A stretch of DNA of 64,000 bases from Pseudobdellovibrionaceae bacterium (GTDB taxonomy: Bacteria > Bdellovibrionota > Bdellovibrionia > Bdellovibrionales > Bdellovibrionaceae). Below the pieces are notes generated by a model. It had not been told where the DNA came from and did no database searches. It worked only from the letters and a program-made list of their open reading frames with translations. The DNA is taken from the NCBI GenBank assembly GCA_030158485.1, contig JAOASS010000013.1, positions 47,300-111,299 on the forward strand, written 5' to 3'. Every line of letters begins with the position of its first letter. Positions within the stretch are counted from its first letter, which is position 1. Below, piece by piece: positions 8,925 to 17,372 of this stretch. The position numbers were made by a program, and so were the translations under genes.

Positions 8925-9320
8925 ATGGAAATAAGTGAAATGACAATGTCCTATCAAGGTTTTCAGCCATCCGATTTTACAAGAAGCTACTTAGAACAGA
9001 CAATGGCTGAACTCTACAACGAGTCTCCCAATGGTTCATTCTTTCAAGCTGCTTTCAGCCGCCAGAACCATATTTTCAAAGCGCGAATCAGAATTAATTC
9101 TGCAAACGGCCATTTTTTTGCAGTTGCTTCAGGCAAAAAGCTGAAGGATGTGACTCATAAAGTTGCTTTTCAAATTAGAAAGCAATTAGGCAAGTGGAAA
9201 TCATTACGTTTTAATAAACGTCTGGCAAAACAATCTTTTACAGAACTGATAAATGAACTTAAAAAAGAAAGTCAGAGCCTTCAAGAATCGAATAATCAAT
9301 TTTCCGCGAACGCTTCCTGA
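8925..9320 (+). CDS. HPF/RaiA-like ribosome-associated (S30AE-type) protein
   Basis: The 131-residue product starts behind a strong ribosome-binding site (TAGGAGGT). Its core matches the S30AE/hibernation-factor pattern by eye: MSYQGFQPSDFTRSYLEQTM (helix 1), then FKARIRINSANGHFFAVASG (paired strands) and LKDVTHKVAFQIRKQLGKWK (helix 2, basic C-terminus). Family members bind the 30S decoding region and inactivate or protect ribosomes in stationary phase. The short polar C-terminal tail lacks the dimerising domain of long HPF. Family assignment is by pattern, and an alternative role for the fold is possible. Confidence 0.6.
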   Translation: MEISEMTMSYQGFQPSDFTRSYLEQTMAELYNESPNGSFFQAAFSRQNHIFKARIRINSANGHFFAVASGKKLKDVTHKVAFQIRKQLGKWKSLRFNKRLAKQSFTELINELKKESQSLQESNNQFSANAS

Positions 9321-9341
9321 ATAGAAGCGGCACTGGATTTA

Positions 9342-10433
9342 TTAATTTTCAACTGGTTTTGGGTAAACTCGAATAACGGCTCGAACCGGTCGATGATCTG
9401 AAGGAAGTCTTTCCCGATCTTTAAATGTTTGAGGATCGGGAATGATTTCTCCGTTGGCTTTTGTATACTGGACAACTTCAGCCTCTATCACAGAAAGATT
9501 GCCTGCAACTCGGATGTCATCCATTTGTCGTGCCGACTTCCCGTTGGGTCCGAAGTAAAAATGCGTGACACGATTATTCTCGTCGAAAATTTTTCCAGGT
9601 ATGGAATCAAAAACACTCTTTAAAACTTCTCTAATTGAATCCATTTCGGCAGCTCTGATAACATCTGTATTAAAGTCACCACCTAAAATAATGGGAATAT
9701 CTTGTCCATATTTCTCTCGAAGTTCTTCAATAATTTTTTTGACACCTATTTCGTACTGGGCTGTTCGGTACCGAGTACTTTCTTTGTCTCCGGGATTATC
9801 ACGTTTTGATTTGGCATGATTACCTATTACCAGTAAAATTGGTTTTTCATCACCAGGCCGAGTCAAACTCAGAACAGGCAAATCCCTTGAAAAAAGGGGG
9901 TACTCGGTTTTTGTTTTTGGATCAACCCAAATACGATCTTTATAAGAAGTCAGTTTAAATTTGAACCCTAAATCTTTCTTCACACCAATTGTAATGTTGA
10001 TTCCACGATTACTATTTCCTTCTTTTAAAAACATATAGTAATCATTTTGAAGTCCATTTGTTGCCAGATTCATTAAATCCCGAGCATCTTCATCTTTATG
10101 AATTTCAGATCCTATAAAAATATCGGGATCATTTTCTTTAATTATTTCCCTTTGCCAATCCAATTGAGCTGTGGCTTTGAATCTAAACTTTTTATCTTTT
10201 GTCAGAATCTTTGCGTCGCCTCGACGATCTGCGGATTCCTTAATAAAATCATCTTTTAAATTAAAAATAAGGACTTTAAGATCAAGAGGATTTTGGGTGA
10301 AAGCTCGTCCCACACCTAATTGAACACGGCACGACTGAGCCGCACTTGCCGACTGACTAATAACTAGACAGATCGACAGTATTTGCAGGCAAAGTACCAA
10401 CTGAGCAGTTTTAAAAACGTGTTTACGCAACAT
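9342..10433 (-). CDS. Secreted endonuclease/exonuclease/phosphatase (EEP) family protein
   Basis: A metal-dependent phosphoesterase fold (DNase I/sphingomyelinase superfamily). Diagnostic pieces are IFIGSEIHKDEDA (metal-binding Glu), VIGNHAKSKRDN (catalytic His), IILGGDFNTDV (GDFN) and LPSDHRPVRAVI (SDH). I place the start at ATG 10433, giving 363 residues: it has GAGG eight bases upstream and opens a signal peptide (LVLCLQILSICLVISQSASA). A longer frame to 10616 would overlap the methyltransferase gene. Export suggests an extracellular nuclease or phospholipase rather than DNA repair. The substrate is not determinable from sequence alone. Confidence 0.85.
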   Translation of the reverse strand: MLRKHVFKTAQLVLCLQILSICLVISQSASAAQSCRVQLGVGRAFTQNPLDLKVLIFNLKDDFIKESADRRGDAKILTKDKKFRFKATAQLDWQREIIKENDPDIFIGSEIHKDEDARDLMNLATNGLQNDYYMFLKEGNSNRGINITIGVKKDLGFKFKLTSYKDRIWVDPKTKTEYPLFSRDLPVLSLTRPGDEKPILLVIGNHAKSKRDNPGDKESTRYRTAQYEIGVKKIIEELREKYGQDIPIILGGDFNTDVIRAAEMDSIREVLKSVFDSIPGKIFDENNRVTHFYFGPNGKSARQMDDIRVAGNLSVIEAEVVQYTKANGEIIPDPQTFKDRERLPSDHRPVRAVIRVYPKPVEN

Positions 10434-10515
10434 AGGGGACCTCAACTTGTAATAAACGTACTTCTCATAAGATAATCTGCAAATAGACTGCCCGAAAATA
10501 GGCGTCGAATGTGTA

Positions 10516-11154
10516 TCAGGCTTTGAATACAATATATTTTTCAAAAACTTCCAGATGAGAAAACTCAAATTTGGTTTTGATATAACGAAGACTTTTGATG
10601 TTATAGAAGCTGACATGGGAGGGGTCCCGTTGATAATACCATTGGGTAAAATCTTGAACCTGATCCGTCAGTGACGTCTTGATATAAAGTTGCCCCTCTG
10701 GCTTCAACAGCAAACGTAATTTTTTAAACTCTTGATCAGGATTAAAAAAGTGCTCCACTACTTCTGTGCAAGTCACATAATCATATTGATTCAAGAGTAA
10801 GTGCTCTAAAGGAAAGAAAAAGGGGTCATAATCCACAATTTGATAAGATTGTTTTTTTAAGAGGTGTGAAATCACAGATGAAGGGCCGCAACCGAAATCC
10901 ATTCCCTGCTGTTCTGGCGTATGATTTTTTAAAATAGCTTCTACAATGGGCCTCAAGAAGTTTTGGTAGTCTAAGTCGGTCACGTTATTTTGATGAAGCT
11001 CATAGCGAGCTCTTTCGGCTTGTAAGGAAAGACGATTTTCAGGACTTCTAAAAAATAAACCGCAGCCATTGCAGCGACAAAAAATGTGTGAATTTTCATT
11101 TTGATAAAAATCTTGGACTGTTATCGTCTGAAGACAAAGCAAACACTGGCGCAT
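10516..11154 (-). CDS. Class I SAM-dependent methyltransferase with N-terminal zinc ribbon
   Basis: The N-terminus carries a likely zinc ribbon (Cys4, Cys7, Cys28 and Cys31 in CLLC...CNGC). The SAM-binding motif follows (GMDFGCGPSS, residues 84-93), then VDYDPFF and YVTCTEVVEHFFNPDQEF, typical of Methyltransf_23-type enzymes. The substrate is unknown; cysteine-ribbon members of this group often act on sugars or small molecules, which is only family background. The gene diverges from glnN and is followed by the EEP gene on the same strand after about 80 bp. Confidence 0.8.
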   Translation of the reverse strand: MRQCLLCLQTITVQDFYQNENSHIFCRCNGCGLFFRSPENRLSLQAERARYELHQNNVTDLDYQNFLRPIVEAILKNHTPEQQGMDFGCGPSSVISHLLKKQSYQIVDYDPFFFPLEHLLLNQYDYVTCTEVVEHFFNPDQEFKKLRLLLKPEGQLYIKTSLTDQVQDFTQWYYQRDPSHVSFYNIKSLRYIKTKFEFSHLEVFEKYIVFKA

Positions 11155-11381
11155 GGGGTCAGCCGATTCCTAGTTAAGATTGTTAAGAAGCTTTTACAAT
11201 TCCTAACATTCTAACACTTGCATTTCTAGGGGTTTTTTCCGTAATGTAAGTTGATTTATGAAAATTTCCAAGAGTGATCCCTGATCTATTCTTGAAGAGA
11301 TTTTCTAGAAGCTTTCAAACAATAAATAAAATTTCCCTGAGTCTCTGATTCAGTTCGAGATTTTAACGAAAGGATTTTTTA

Positions 11382-13619
11382 ATGAACACACAGAACCCCT
11401 CTGTGTCTGAGCGTTTTAGCGCCTTCAGATCAGCCGTGAATCCACCACCGACAAAGAAAATCGAAAAAATCAAAAACGCTTCTGGCAAAGAAGCTGCGAT
11501 CTCAGAATATTTCGGTTGCATGACTTTTGGCTTAGCCCAGATGCGCGAAAAACTTCCTAAAGATGCTTACAATTCTCTTTTACAGACACTCGAAAAAGGA
11601 AAAAAGTTACCCAAAGAAAGTGCTGACGCAATAGCCAGTGCCATCAAAGAATGGTCTGTTGCTAAAAATGTGACTCACTTCTGTCATTGGTTTCAACCAA
11701 TGACAGGTTTAACCGCTGAAAAACATGACGCTTTTATTTCGATTCAACATTCTTACCACTCGGAACTTCGAGTTATTGAACGCTTCACAGGTTCACAACT
11801 GATTCAAGGTGAACCTGATGCTTCAAGTTTTCCAAGTGGCGGCATGCGTACAACTTTTGAAGCTCGTGGTTACACAGCCTGGGACCCGTCTTCCCCTCTT
11901 TTTATTATTGAAGAAGAAAGTGGAAATACACTTTGCATTCCAACTGTTTTTTTCGGTTACCATGGCCAAGCGTTGGATAATAAAACTCCGCTTTTAAGAT
12001 CAATCGAAGTTCTTTCACGCGAAGGCTGCGAATTTCTGAAACTTGTTGGTGACGTCGATGTTAAAAGACTTCAAGTCACTTTAGGCTCTGAACAAGAATA
12101 CTTTCTAATTGATAAAAATTTAGCTTCTCTTCGACCTGATTTAATTATGACGGGGCGTACACTTCTTGGTACTTCTTCGACTCGTGGACAGCAGTTGGAA
12201 GATCATTATTTTGGTTCAATCCCTAGCCGAGTCAATAAGTTCATGCAAGAAGTAGAATTCGAACTTTATAAATTAGGTGTTCCCGTTAAAACCCGACACA
12301 ATGAAGTGGCACCCAGCCAATTTGAGTTAGCTCCGATTTTTGAAGACGTGAATATTGCAGCCGATCACAATCTTTTAACGATGGAAGTTTTAAAAAGAAT
12401 TGCTTTGAAGCATGGAATGGTTTGCTTGCTTCATGAAAAACCTTTTGCTGGCGTCAATGGCAGCGGTAAACACAACAATTGGAGCATCGCAAACGACAAA
12501 GGTGAAAACTTACTTGAACCGGGAACAACTCCTCACCAAAATTTAAGATTTTTAGCTGTCTTAGCTGTCACTCTCAAAGCAGTTTACAAGCACGCTGATG
12601 TCTTGAGAACATCGATTGCCAGCCCTGGAAATGATCACCGCTTAGGGGCCAACGAAGCACCCCCTGCGATTATTTCTGTTTTTTTAGGCAGCATGCTTGA
12701 ACAAATTTTAAATAATATCGAAGCCGGCAAAGCCAATAAAGCAACTGATCAGCAGATTATTGATTTAGGCGCCAGCCAAATCCCGACTATTTCCAGAGAC
12801 TATACAGATCGTAACCGAACCAGCCCCTTTGCCTTTACAGGAAATAAATTTGAATTCAGAGCCGTTGGATCAAGTGCAAATGTCGCAGTTCCGATGTCCA
12901 TCTTAAATTCAGCAGTGGCCGCCACTTTTAAAGAATGCACGGAAAGATTGAAAGAAATCTTGAAGAAAAAAACAAACCGTGACGAAGCCATCATGGAACT
13001 TGTTCGTGAAATCAGCAAAGAAACCAAAGCGATTCGTTTTGAAGGCAACGGCTATTCTCAAGAATGGCGGACTGAAGCTAAAAAGCGTGGCCTCCCAATC
13101 TTAAGCACAACACCGGAAGCTTTAAAAGTTTTCAATAATAAAAAAGCCACCCAGTTTCTAGTAGATACAAAAGTTTTATCTCAAGAAGAAATTGCCAGTC
13201 GTTTTCACATCAACGTTGAACGTTATGTGAAAACTCTTGATATCGAATTCATGACTCTTCATGAACTTGTAAAAGGATTTGTGATTCCAGCTGTTGAAAA
13301 ACAACTTATTCAAGTTGGTAATGCTCAAAGTGTGATGAAATCACTTTCAATTAAAAAAGTTCACAAAGGACGTCTTGAAGAACTTGAAAATAATTTTGTG
13401 GATATTTTAAAGTGCCTTGAAGCGTTTGAAAAAGTCGTCACAAAATCTCAAGGACTTCATGACGAAATTGCACGAATGGATTTAATTGTGACCCAAGTTG
13501 TTCCGGCTGCCGAAAAACTTCGCACAGCCTGCGATTTAGCTGAAACTCTTGTTTCTGATGAATTCTGGACTTTGCCCAAGTATCGCGAAATGCTTTTTTC
13601 AAACACTCTGACTTCTTAA
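11382..13619 (+). CDS. glnN: Type III glutamine synthetase
   Basis: ATP-dependent ligation of ammonia to glutamate, the entry point of ammonium assimilation. At 745 residues it is the size of GSIII (about 700-730) and far larger than GlnA. Signature stretches are KTRHNEVAPSQFELAPIFED (about residue 300-320), FAGVNGSGKHNNWSI (about 355-370) and SPGNDHRLGANEAPPA (about 413-428). The gene stands alone with its own strong terminator and no adjacent GlnB. I looked for a sigma-54 promoter in the 227-bp upstream gap and did not find one. The ATG at 11382 is preceded by AAAGGA. Confidence 0.96.
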   Translation: MNTQNPSVSERFSAFRSAVNPPPTKKIEKIKNASGKEAAISEYFGCMTFGLAQMREKLPKDAYNSLLQTLEKGKKLPKESADAIASAIKEWSVAKNVTHFCHWFQPMTGLTAEKHDAFISIQHSYHSELRVIERFTGSQLIQGEPDASSFPSGGMRTTFEARGYTAWDPSSPLFIIEEESGNTLCIPTVFFGYHGQALDNKTPLLRSIEVLSREGCEFLKLVGDVDVKRLQVTLGSEQEYFLIDKNLASLRPDLIMTGRTLLGTSSTRGQQLEDHYFGSIPSRVNKFMQEVEFELYKLGVPVKTRHNEVAPSQFELAPIFEDVNIAADHNLLTMEVLKRIALKHGMVCLLHEKPFAGVNGSGKHNNWSIANDKGENLLEPGTTPHQNLRFLAVLAVTLKAVYKHADVLRTSIASPGNDHRLGANEAPPAIISVFLGSMLEQILNNIEAGKANKATDQQIIDLGASQIPTISRDYTDRNRTSPFAFTGNKFEFRAVGSSANVAVPMSILNSAVAATFKECTERLKEILKKKTNRDEAIMELVREISKETKAIRFEGNGYSQEWRTEAKKRGLPILSTTPEALKVFNNKKATQFLVDTKVLSQEEIASRFHINVERYVKTLDIEFMTLHELVKGFVIPAVEKQLIQVGNAQSVMKSLSIKKVHKGRLEELENNFVDILKCLEAFEKVVTKSQGLHDEIARMDLIVTQVVPAAEKLRTACDLAETLVSDEFWTLPKYREMLFSNTLTS

Positions 13620-13632
13620 ATCCATGAAACCC

Positions 13633-13676
13633 AGAGCTCTTACGATTTTATAAAATCGTAAGAGCTCTTTTTTTTT
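13633..13676 (+). terminator. Rho-independent terminator of glnN
   Basis: A perfect 36-bp palindrome (two 18-bp arms, 13633-13650 and 13651-13668, starting AGAGCTCTTACGATTTTA) is followed directly by a run of eight T. It lies 13 bp after the glnN stop codon. The arms meet without a spacer, so the real loop must open the central bases. Confidence 0.92.
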
Positions 13677-13713
13677 CGACTTATCAAGGAACTCCAGATA
13701 TCCTTAATTTAAA

Positions 13714-14121
13714 ATGAAATACCCGCCACCTTTTCATGAATTTAATTTTGAAACAACACGCTCTTCTGGCGCTGGCGGACAGCATGTCAATAAAACGGAA
13801 TCTGCCGTTATCCTTCGTTGGAACCCAAAAACCAGTTCAATTTTTTCAGAACTGGATCAGCACCGAATCATTCAATTTTTTTCAAAATCCCTGACCCGAG
13901 AAGGCGAACTTCTGATTCGAAGCTCTGAATCCAGATCGCAAAAACAAAATAAAGAAACTTGCGTAAAAAAGTGGATCGCATTAATCACAAAAGCGCTTCA
14001 GCCACGAATCAAAAGAATTGCAACACGTCCTACGCGCTCTTCTCGACTCAAGCGAGTAAATGAAAAAAAGCGACATTCTGAAGTTAAAAAAATGCGCTCA
14101 AAAATTTTAAGGAATGATTAA
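13714..14121 (+). CDS. arfB: Peptidyl-tRNA hydrolase ArfB (YaeJ), ribosome rescue factor
   Basis: Releases nascent chains from ribosomes stalled on mRNAs without a stop codon. The 135-residue protein has the release-factor GGQ loop at residues 21-23 (SSGAGGQHVNKTES) and no codon-recognition domain. The C-terminal tail is strongly basic (TRSSRLKRVNEKKRHSEVKK), as needed to sit in the empty mRNA channel. Length and motif order match ArfB (E. coli, 140 residues). It follows the glnN terminator and converges on an unknown gene 9 bp away. A full-length release factor is excluded by size. Confidence 0.9.
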   Translation: MKYPPPFHEFNFETTRSSGAGGQHVNKTESAVILRWNPKTSSIFSELDQHRIIQFFSKSLTREGELLIRSSESRSQKQNKETCVKKWIALITKALQPRIKRIATRPTRSSRLKRVNEKKRHSEVKKMRSKILRND

Positions 14122-14130
14122 TCAAATTTA

Positions 14131-14619
14131 CTAGTGCGCTTTCTTTTTTTCTAATTCTAGAATCCGCTGATTCAAGCGAAAAACTTCGGCTTTGAGTTCA
14201 TAGAATTGATTTTTCCACTCTTGCGAAATTTCAGCTTTTGACGGCGGCGCTTCTACGACTACGGGCTGATTTGAGTGATCATTTTCAAAAGCTTGAGGCC
14301 CACGCTCAAAGTTTTCGATACGATTTTCATTTCCCGTTGATGTTGCTTGAACTTTTCGAGTCGCTTCAAATTGGCTGACTTGCCGATGTTGGCTTTTTTC
14401 AAGATCGGCAACGAGCTCTTCTGCTGTTAAGTGCCCACTTTGGTGACCGATTTGTGTTTTTAATTGAATTAATTTTTTGTATTCAGTGTAAACTTTTTTA
14501 AATTTTGAAACTGTCGGCGGAAATTCTCCAACAAAAAGTGATACTCCAATCAGTGCAAAGATGGCTGAAATCATCAAACTTGCTAAAACACTTTTAATTA
14601 ATTCACGGAAAAAACTCAC
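14131..14619 (-). CDS. Membrane-anchored coiled-coil protein, unknown function
   Basis: The 162-residue product has one N-terminal transmembrane helix (residues 9-31), a helical segment, a low-complexity linker (about 85-115) and a C-terminal heptad-like helix (EWKNQFYELKAEVFRLNQRI). It looks like a structural or scaffolding bitopic protein. It lies 46 bp downstream of the thiolase gene on the same strand and could be cotranscribed. I do not recognise a family. Confidence 0.65.
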   Translation of the reverse strand: MSFFRELIKSVLASLMISAIFALIGVSLFVGEFPPTVSKFKKVYTEYKKLIQLKTQIGHQSGHLTAEELVADLEKSQHRQVSQFEATRKVQATSTGNENRIENFERGPQAFENDHSNQPVVVEAPPSKAEISQEWKNQFYELKAEVFRLNQRILELEKKKAH

Positions 14620-14665
14620 TCTAGGACCCCCATAAAATCTTTATCGGAAATCCCGAGCTCTTGCT

Positions 14666-15934
14666 TTATGGGGCTTCTAAAATAGCTGCGACTCCCATTC
14701 CACCGGCTGTGCAAATTGAAATTAAACCTCGACCTTTGCCGTGGTTTTTTAAAAGCTTGGCGAGTGTCGCGACAATTCGTCCCCCAGTTGCTGCAAAAGG
14801 ATGTCCCATTGCAAGACTTCCACCTTTAACGTTTAATCGATCTCGGGGAATATCTCCTAATATCTGATTTCTACCTAAATAATTTTTGCAGTAAACAGGG
14901 TCATTCCAGGCTTTGAAAGTACAAAGAACTTGGCCCGCAAAAGCTTCATGGACTTCGTAAAAATCAAAATCTTGAAGCTTCATATTATTTCGCTCTAATA
15001 GTTTTGAAACCGCTAAAGTTGGTGCCATCAAAAGGCCATCGCCTTTAACAAAATCCAATGCCGCTACTTCAAAATCGACAAATTTTGCTAAAATAGGAAG
15101 ACCTTGCTTCTGCGCTTTTTCACGGCTCGCTAACAGAACACAACTGGCACCGTCAGTCAGTGCCGTTGAGTTTCCGGCCGTTAAAGTTCGATCACCTGGA
15201 AAATCAAACGCAGGCTTAAGCTTTGCTAATTTCTCAACAGTTGTATCACCTCTTAAAAGAGTGTCTTTTTTGACCCCTTTAAATTCAAAAATCAAATCAT
15301 CAAAAAAATTCTCAGAAACTGCTTGAGCACCTTTTTGGTGACTTTCAAAAGCCAGTCGATCCTGGTCGGCCCTGGAGATTTGCCATTCCTGAACCATTTT
15401 TTCGCAATGTTGTCCCATTGAAAGACCTGTTCTGGCTTCAAGTACCGCCGGAAATATGGGCTTCAAATCAGACAATCTTAACTTTAATAGACTTTGAAAT
15501 TTTTGTGAAAAAGTTCGAGCACTATTTAATGCGATCATTTTTTCTGAAAAAGATCGCGGATAAAGAATAGGCAAATCCGTGTTTGTATCAGAACCTCCGC
15601 CAATCCCCCACTCAATTTGCTCAAGCTTAATTTTAGAAGCTATTTGGCTGATCGCTTCTAAACCGGTACCACAAGCTCTTTGTATATAATGAGCAGGAGT
15701 CCAAGGATGTAAACCCGAACTTAAAACACACTCACGAGGCATGGCCCATTCATTTGATGCATTGATAACGGAACCCAGCGCAACGTCACCTAGAATTTGA
15801 TTCTGTAAATTAAATTTTTGGGTTAACGACATCAAAGCCGCTGTCATGAGCTCTTGGTTTGTCGTTTTTTGATAAAAAGACATGGATTTAACAAATGGAG
15901 TTCTTTGTCCCCCACAGATAACAGCTTCTTTCAT
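14666..15934 (-). CDS. Acetyl-CoA acyltransferase (thiolase, FadI/FadA-like)
   Basis: Condensing/cleaving thiolase for 3-ketoacyl-CoA or acetoacetyl-CoA. The nucleophilic Cys88 is in QRACGTGLEA, the GHP motif (GGSLAMGHPFAATG) sits near residue 377, and the second catalytic Cys is in CTAGGMGVAA near residue 407. I start it at ATG 15934 (422 residues) because CAGGAG lies seven bases upstream and thiolases begin with a sequence like MKEAVICGGQRTPF. The slightly long form resembles FadI-type enzymes. No beta-oxidation partner is adjacent. It could in principle supply acetoacetyl-CoA to the mevalonate genes at 33-38 kb, but nothing in the sequence ties them together. Confidence 0.9.
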   Translation of the reverse strand: MKEAVICGGQRTPFVKSMSFYQKTTNQELMTAALMSLTQKFNLQNQILGDVALGSVINASNEWAMPRECVLSSGLHPWTPAHYIQRACGTGLEAISQIASKIKLEQIEWGIGGGSDTNTDLPILYPRSFSEKMIALNSARTFSQKFQSLLKLRLSDLKPIFPAVLEARTGLSMGQHCEKMVQEWQISRADQDRLAFESHQKGAQAVSENFFDDLIFEFKGVKKDTLLRGDTTVEKLAKLKPAFDFPGDRTLTAGNSTALTDGASCVLLASREKAQKQGLPILAKFVDFEVAALDFVKGDGLLMAPTLAVSKLLERNNMKLQDFDFYEVHEAFAGQVLCTFKAWNDPVYCKNYLGRNQILGDIPRDRLNVKGGSLAMGHPFAATGGRIVATLAKLLKNHGKGRGLISICTAGGMGVAAILEAP

Positions 15935-15935
15935 T

Positions 15936-17231
15936 TTATTCTCCTGTTTTTTTAAAAAACTGACGAAGTTCTTCAATCCAAGCTTCTTGTAAAATTCCGT
16001 CTGCTTTACATTTTACCAACACACTATCAGTTAGATCTTCTTTTTTATAATTTTCAGATGTAAATTTTTGCATGATCGCAACTGTCACTTCTGCAACATA
16101 GCTATGAACAAGTCGTGCATCCTTAATATCTGAATTCGTACGTGTTAAAAATTGATTTTGGTAATTTTTGAGATCTTCTAAAGTCTCAGCTGGGAAGTCA
16201 GGCGACAACTGATAGTTTTGAATAAACTCTGGATAAACATTCCAAGTTTTTTTTTCTTCTTCATTTAAATCTTGTCCTAGATGCCAACTTTTAAAAAGCA
16301 AAGAATTAACACTCAATCGGCACAAAGTCAGCAGCAGCCTTAGATCAGTCAGCTTTTCCGCTTCGTCTTCCCCGATATGACGAGAAAGATAACTGCTGAC
16401 AATGAGTTCAATTAAAGATCGATCGTGATCAAAACATGGCATTCGACTTAATTCAAAAATAAGTTCAAATGGATCTTGTGAATTCACAAAATAATCAAGC
16501 AATTCCCCCAACCACAAGTTGAAGTCTGGCCTGACTGTTAAAAAAGATTCAACTTCTTTTACATTTAGCAAATAGGAATAACTTAATTCTCTCCACTCAT
16601 TTAAAAGCTGATACGTTCGGGACTTGGATCTTTTTTTAAGGCCCACGCTGAATTGATCAAAATATTTTTTAATATATTCAGCGTAAGCAGAACTATCACT
16701 TCTATCGATATATAGAGTTCCGATGTTTTCCGCTCTGCGGTGTCGTTTTTCGGTTAATTTAAAATTTTCATGAACTAAAGGTAAGTACTTTTGATTCAAG
16801 GGTAAAAAGTGATAAGCATTAAAGTAGACCATCGAATCTGGAAAAAGATCCGATGGCGAAATCTCATAAAATTCGCAAAAATTTCTTTGAAAAAGAAAAT
16901 ACTCGAATACAAAAGTCGAAAGCAACTCAGTTGTAAAATAATGTTGAAGATAATTTTCTGACTTTCGATCTTCATTTTTTTCAACGATTCCCACGACTTG
17001 AGTTTTTAAATAGATTCTTTTGATTTTTTGCAAAAGATTTATATCTTGGGTCGAAACCGTTCTTAAATCCACAAGAAGTGTCCGCGGCCGAACTCTTTCA
17101 TCATCTAAAAAAAGCTGAAGGCTTGCGTAAAAAAGTGGCTGAGTAGAAAAGTACTCACAAGCTTGTTTACACCTGGCAACTGTCACATCAGAAGTTGTAA
17201 TAAAAACGATTGAATGACGTTCTTGCTTCAT
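15936..17231 (-). CDS. Receiver-like N-terminal domain with long helical C-terminus, unknown
   Basis: The first 90 residues look like a degenerate response-regulator receiver: a strand IVFITTSD, a second strand with an acidic end (TLLVDLRT) and a strand ending in a Lys-like position (TQVVGIVEK). The phosphoacceptor pattern is incomplete. The remaining 340 residues are helical with many acidic/aromatic positions and no enzyme motif that I recognise; a degenerate HD-type output domain is possible. It ends 1 bp before the thiolase start, so the two are surely cotranscribed. Confidence 0.6.
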   Translation of the reverse strand: MKQERHSIVFITTSDVTVARCKQACEYFSTQPLFYASLQLFLDDERVRPRTLLVDLRTVSTQDINLLQKIKRIYLKTQVVGIVEKNEDRKSENYLQHYFTTELLSTFVFEYFLFQRNFCEFYEISPSDLFPDSMVYFNAYHFLPLNQKYLPLVHENFKLTEKRHRRAENIGTLYIDRSDSSAYAEYIKKYFDQFSVGLKKRSKSRTYQLLNEWRELSYSYLLNVKEVESFLTVRPDFNLWLGELLDYFVNSQDPFELIFELSRMPCFDHDRSLIELIVSSYLSRHIGEDEAEKLTDLRLLLTLCRLSVNSLLFKSWHLGQDLNEEEKKTWNVYPEFIQNYQLSPDFPAETLEDLKNYQNQFLTRTNSDIKDARLVHSYVAEVTVAIMQKFTSENYKKEDLTDSVLVKCKADGILQEAWIEELRQFFKKTGE

Positions 17232-17372
17232 AATTTAAGACTTTTCACTCGAGTTCTGTCTTTAGGCGTTAAACTTAACGCTTATCCAAAAGCTTGAATC
17301 AGCTTCATTTAAAACTCAAATTATTTACTCAAATGACACGTCTAGATTTACGACCAAGTCTCATCAATATTT

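Noticed and set aside
10434..10616. Longer N-terminus for the EEP-family protein
   Set aside because: It would overlap the methyltransferase gene by about 100 bp; ATG 10433 has a ribosome-binding site and starts a signal peptide.
11155..11381. Sigma-54 promoter for glnN
   Set aside because: No GG-N10-GC element of the TGGCAC-N5-TTGC type could be found.
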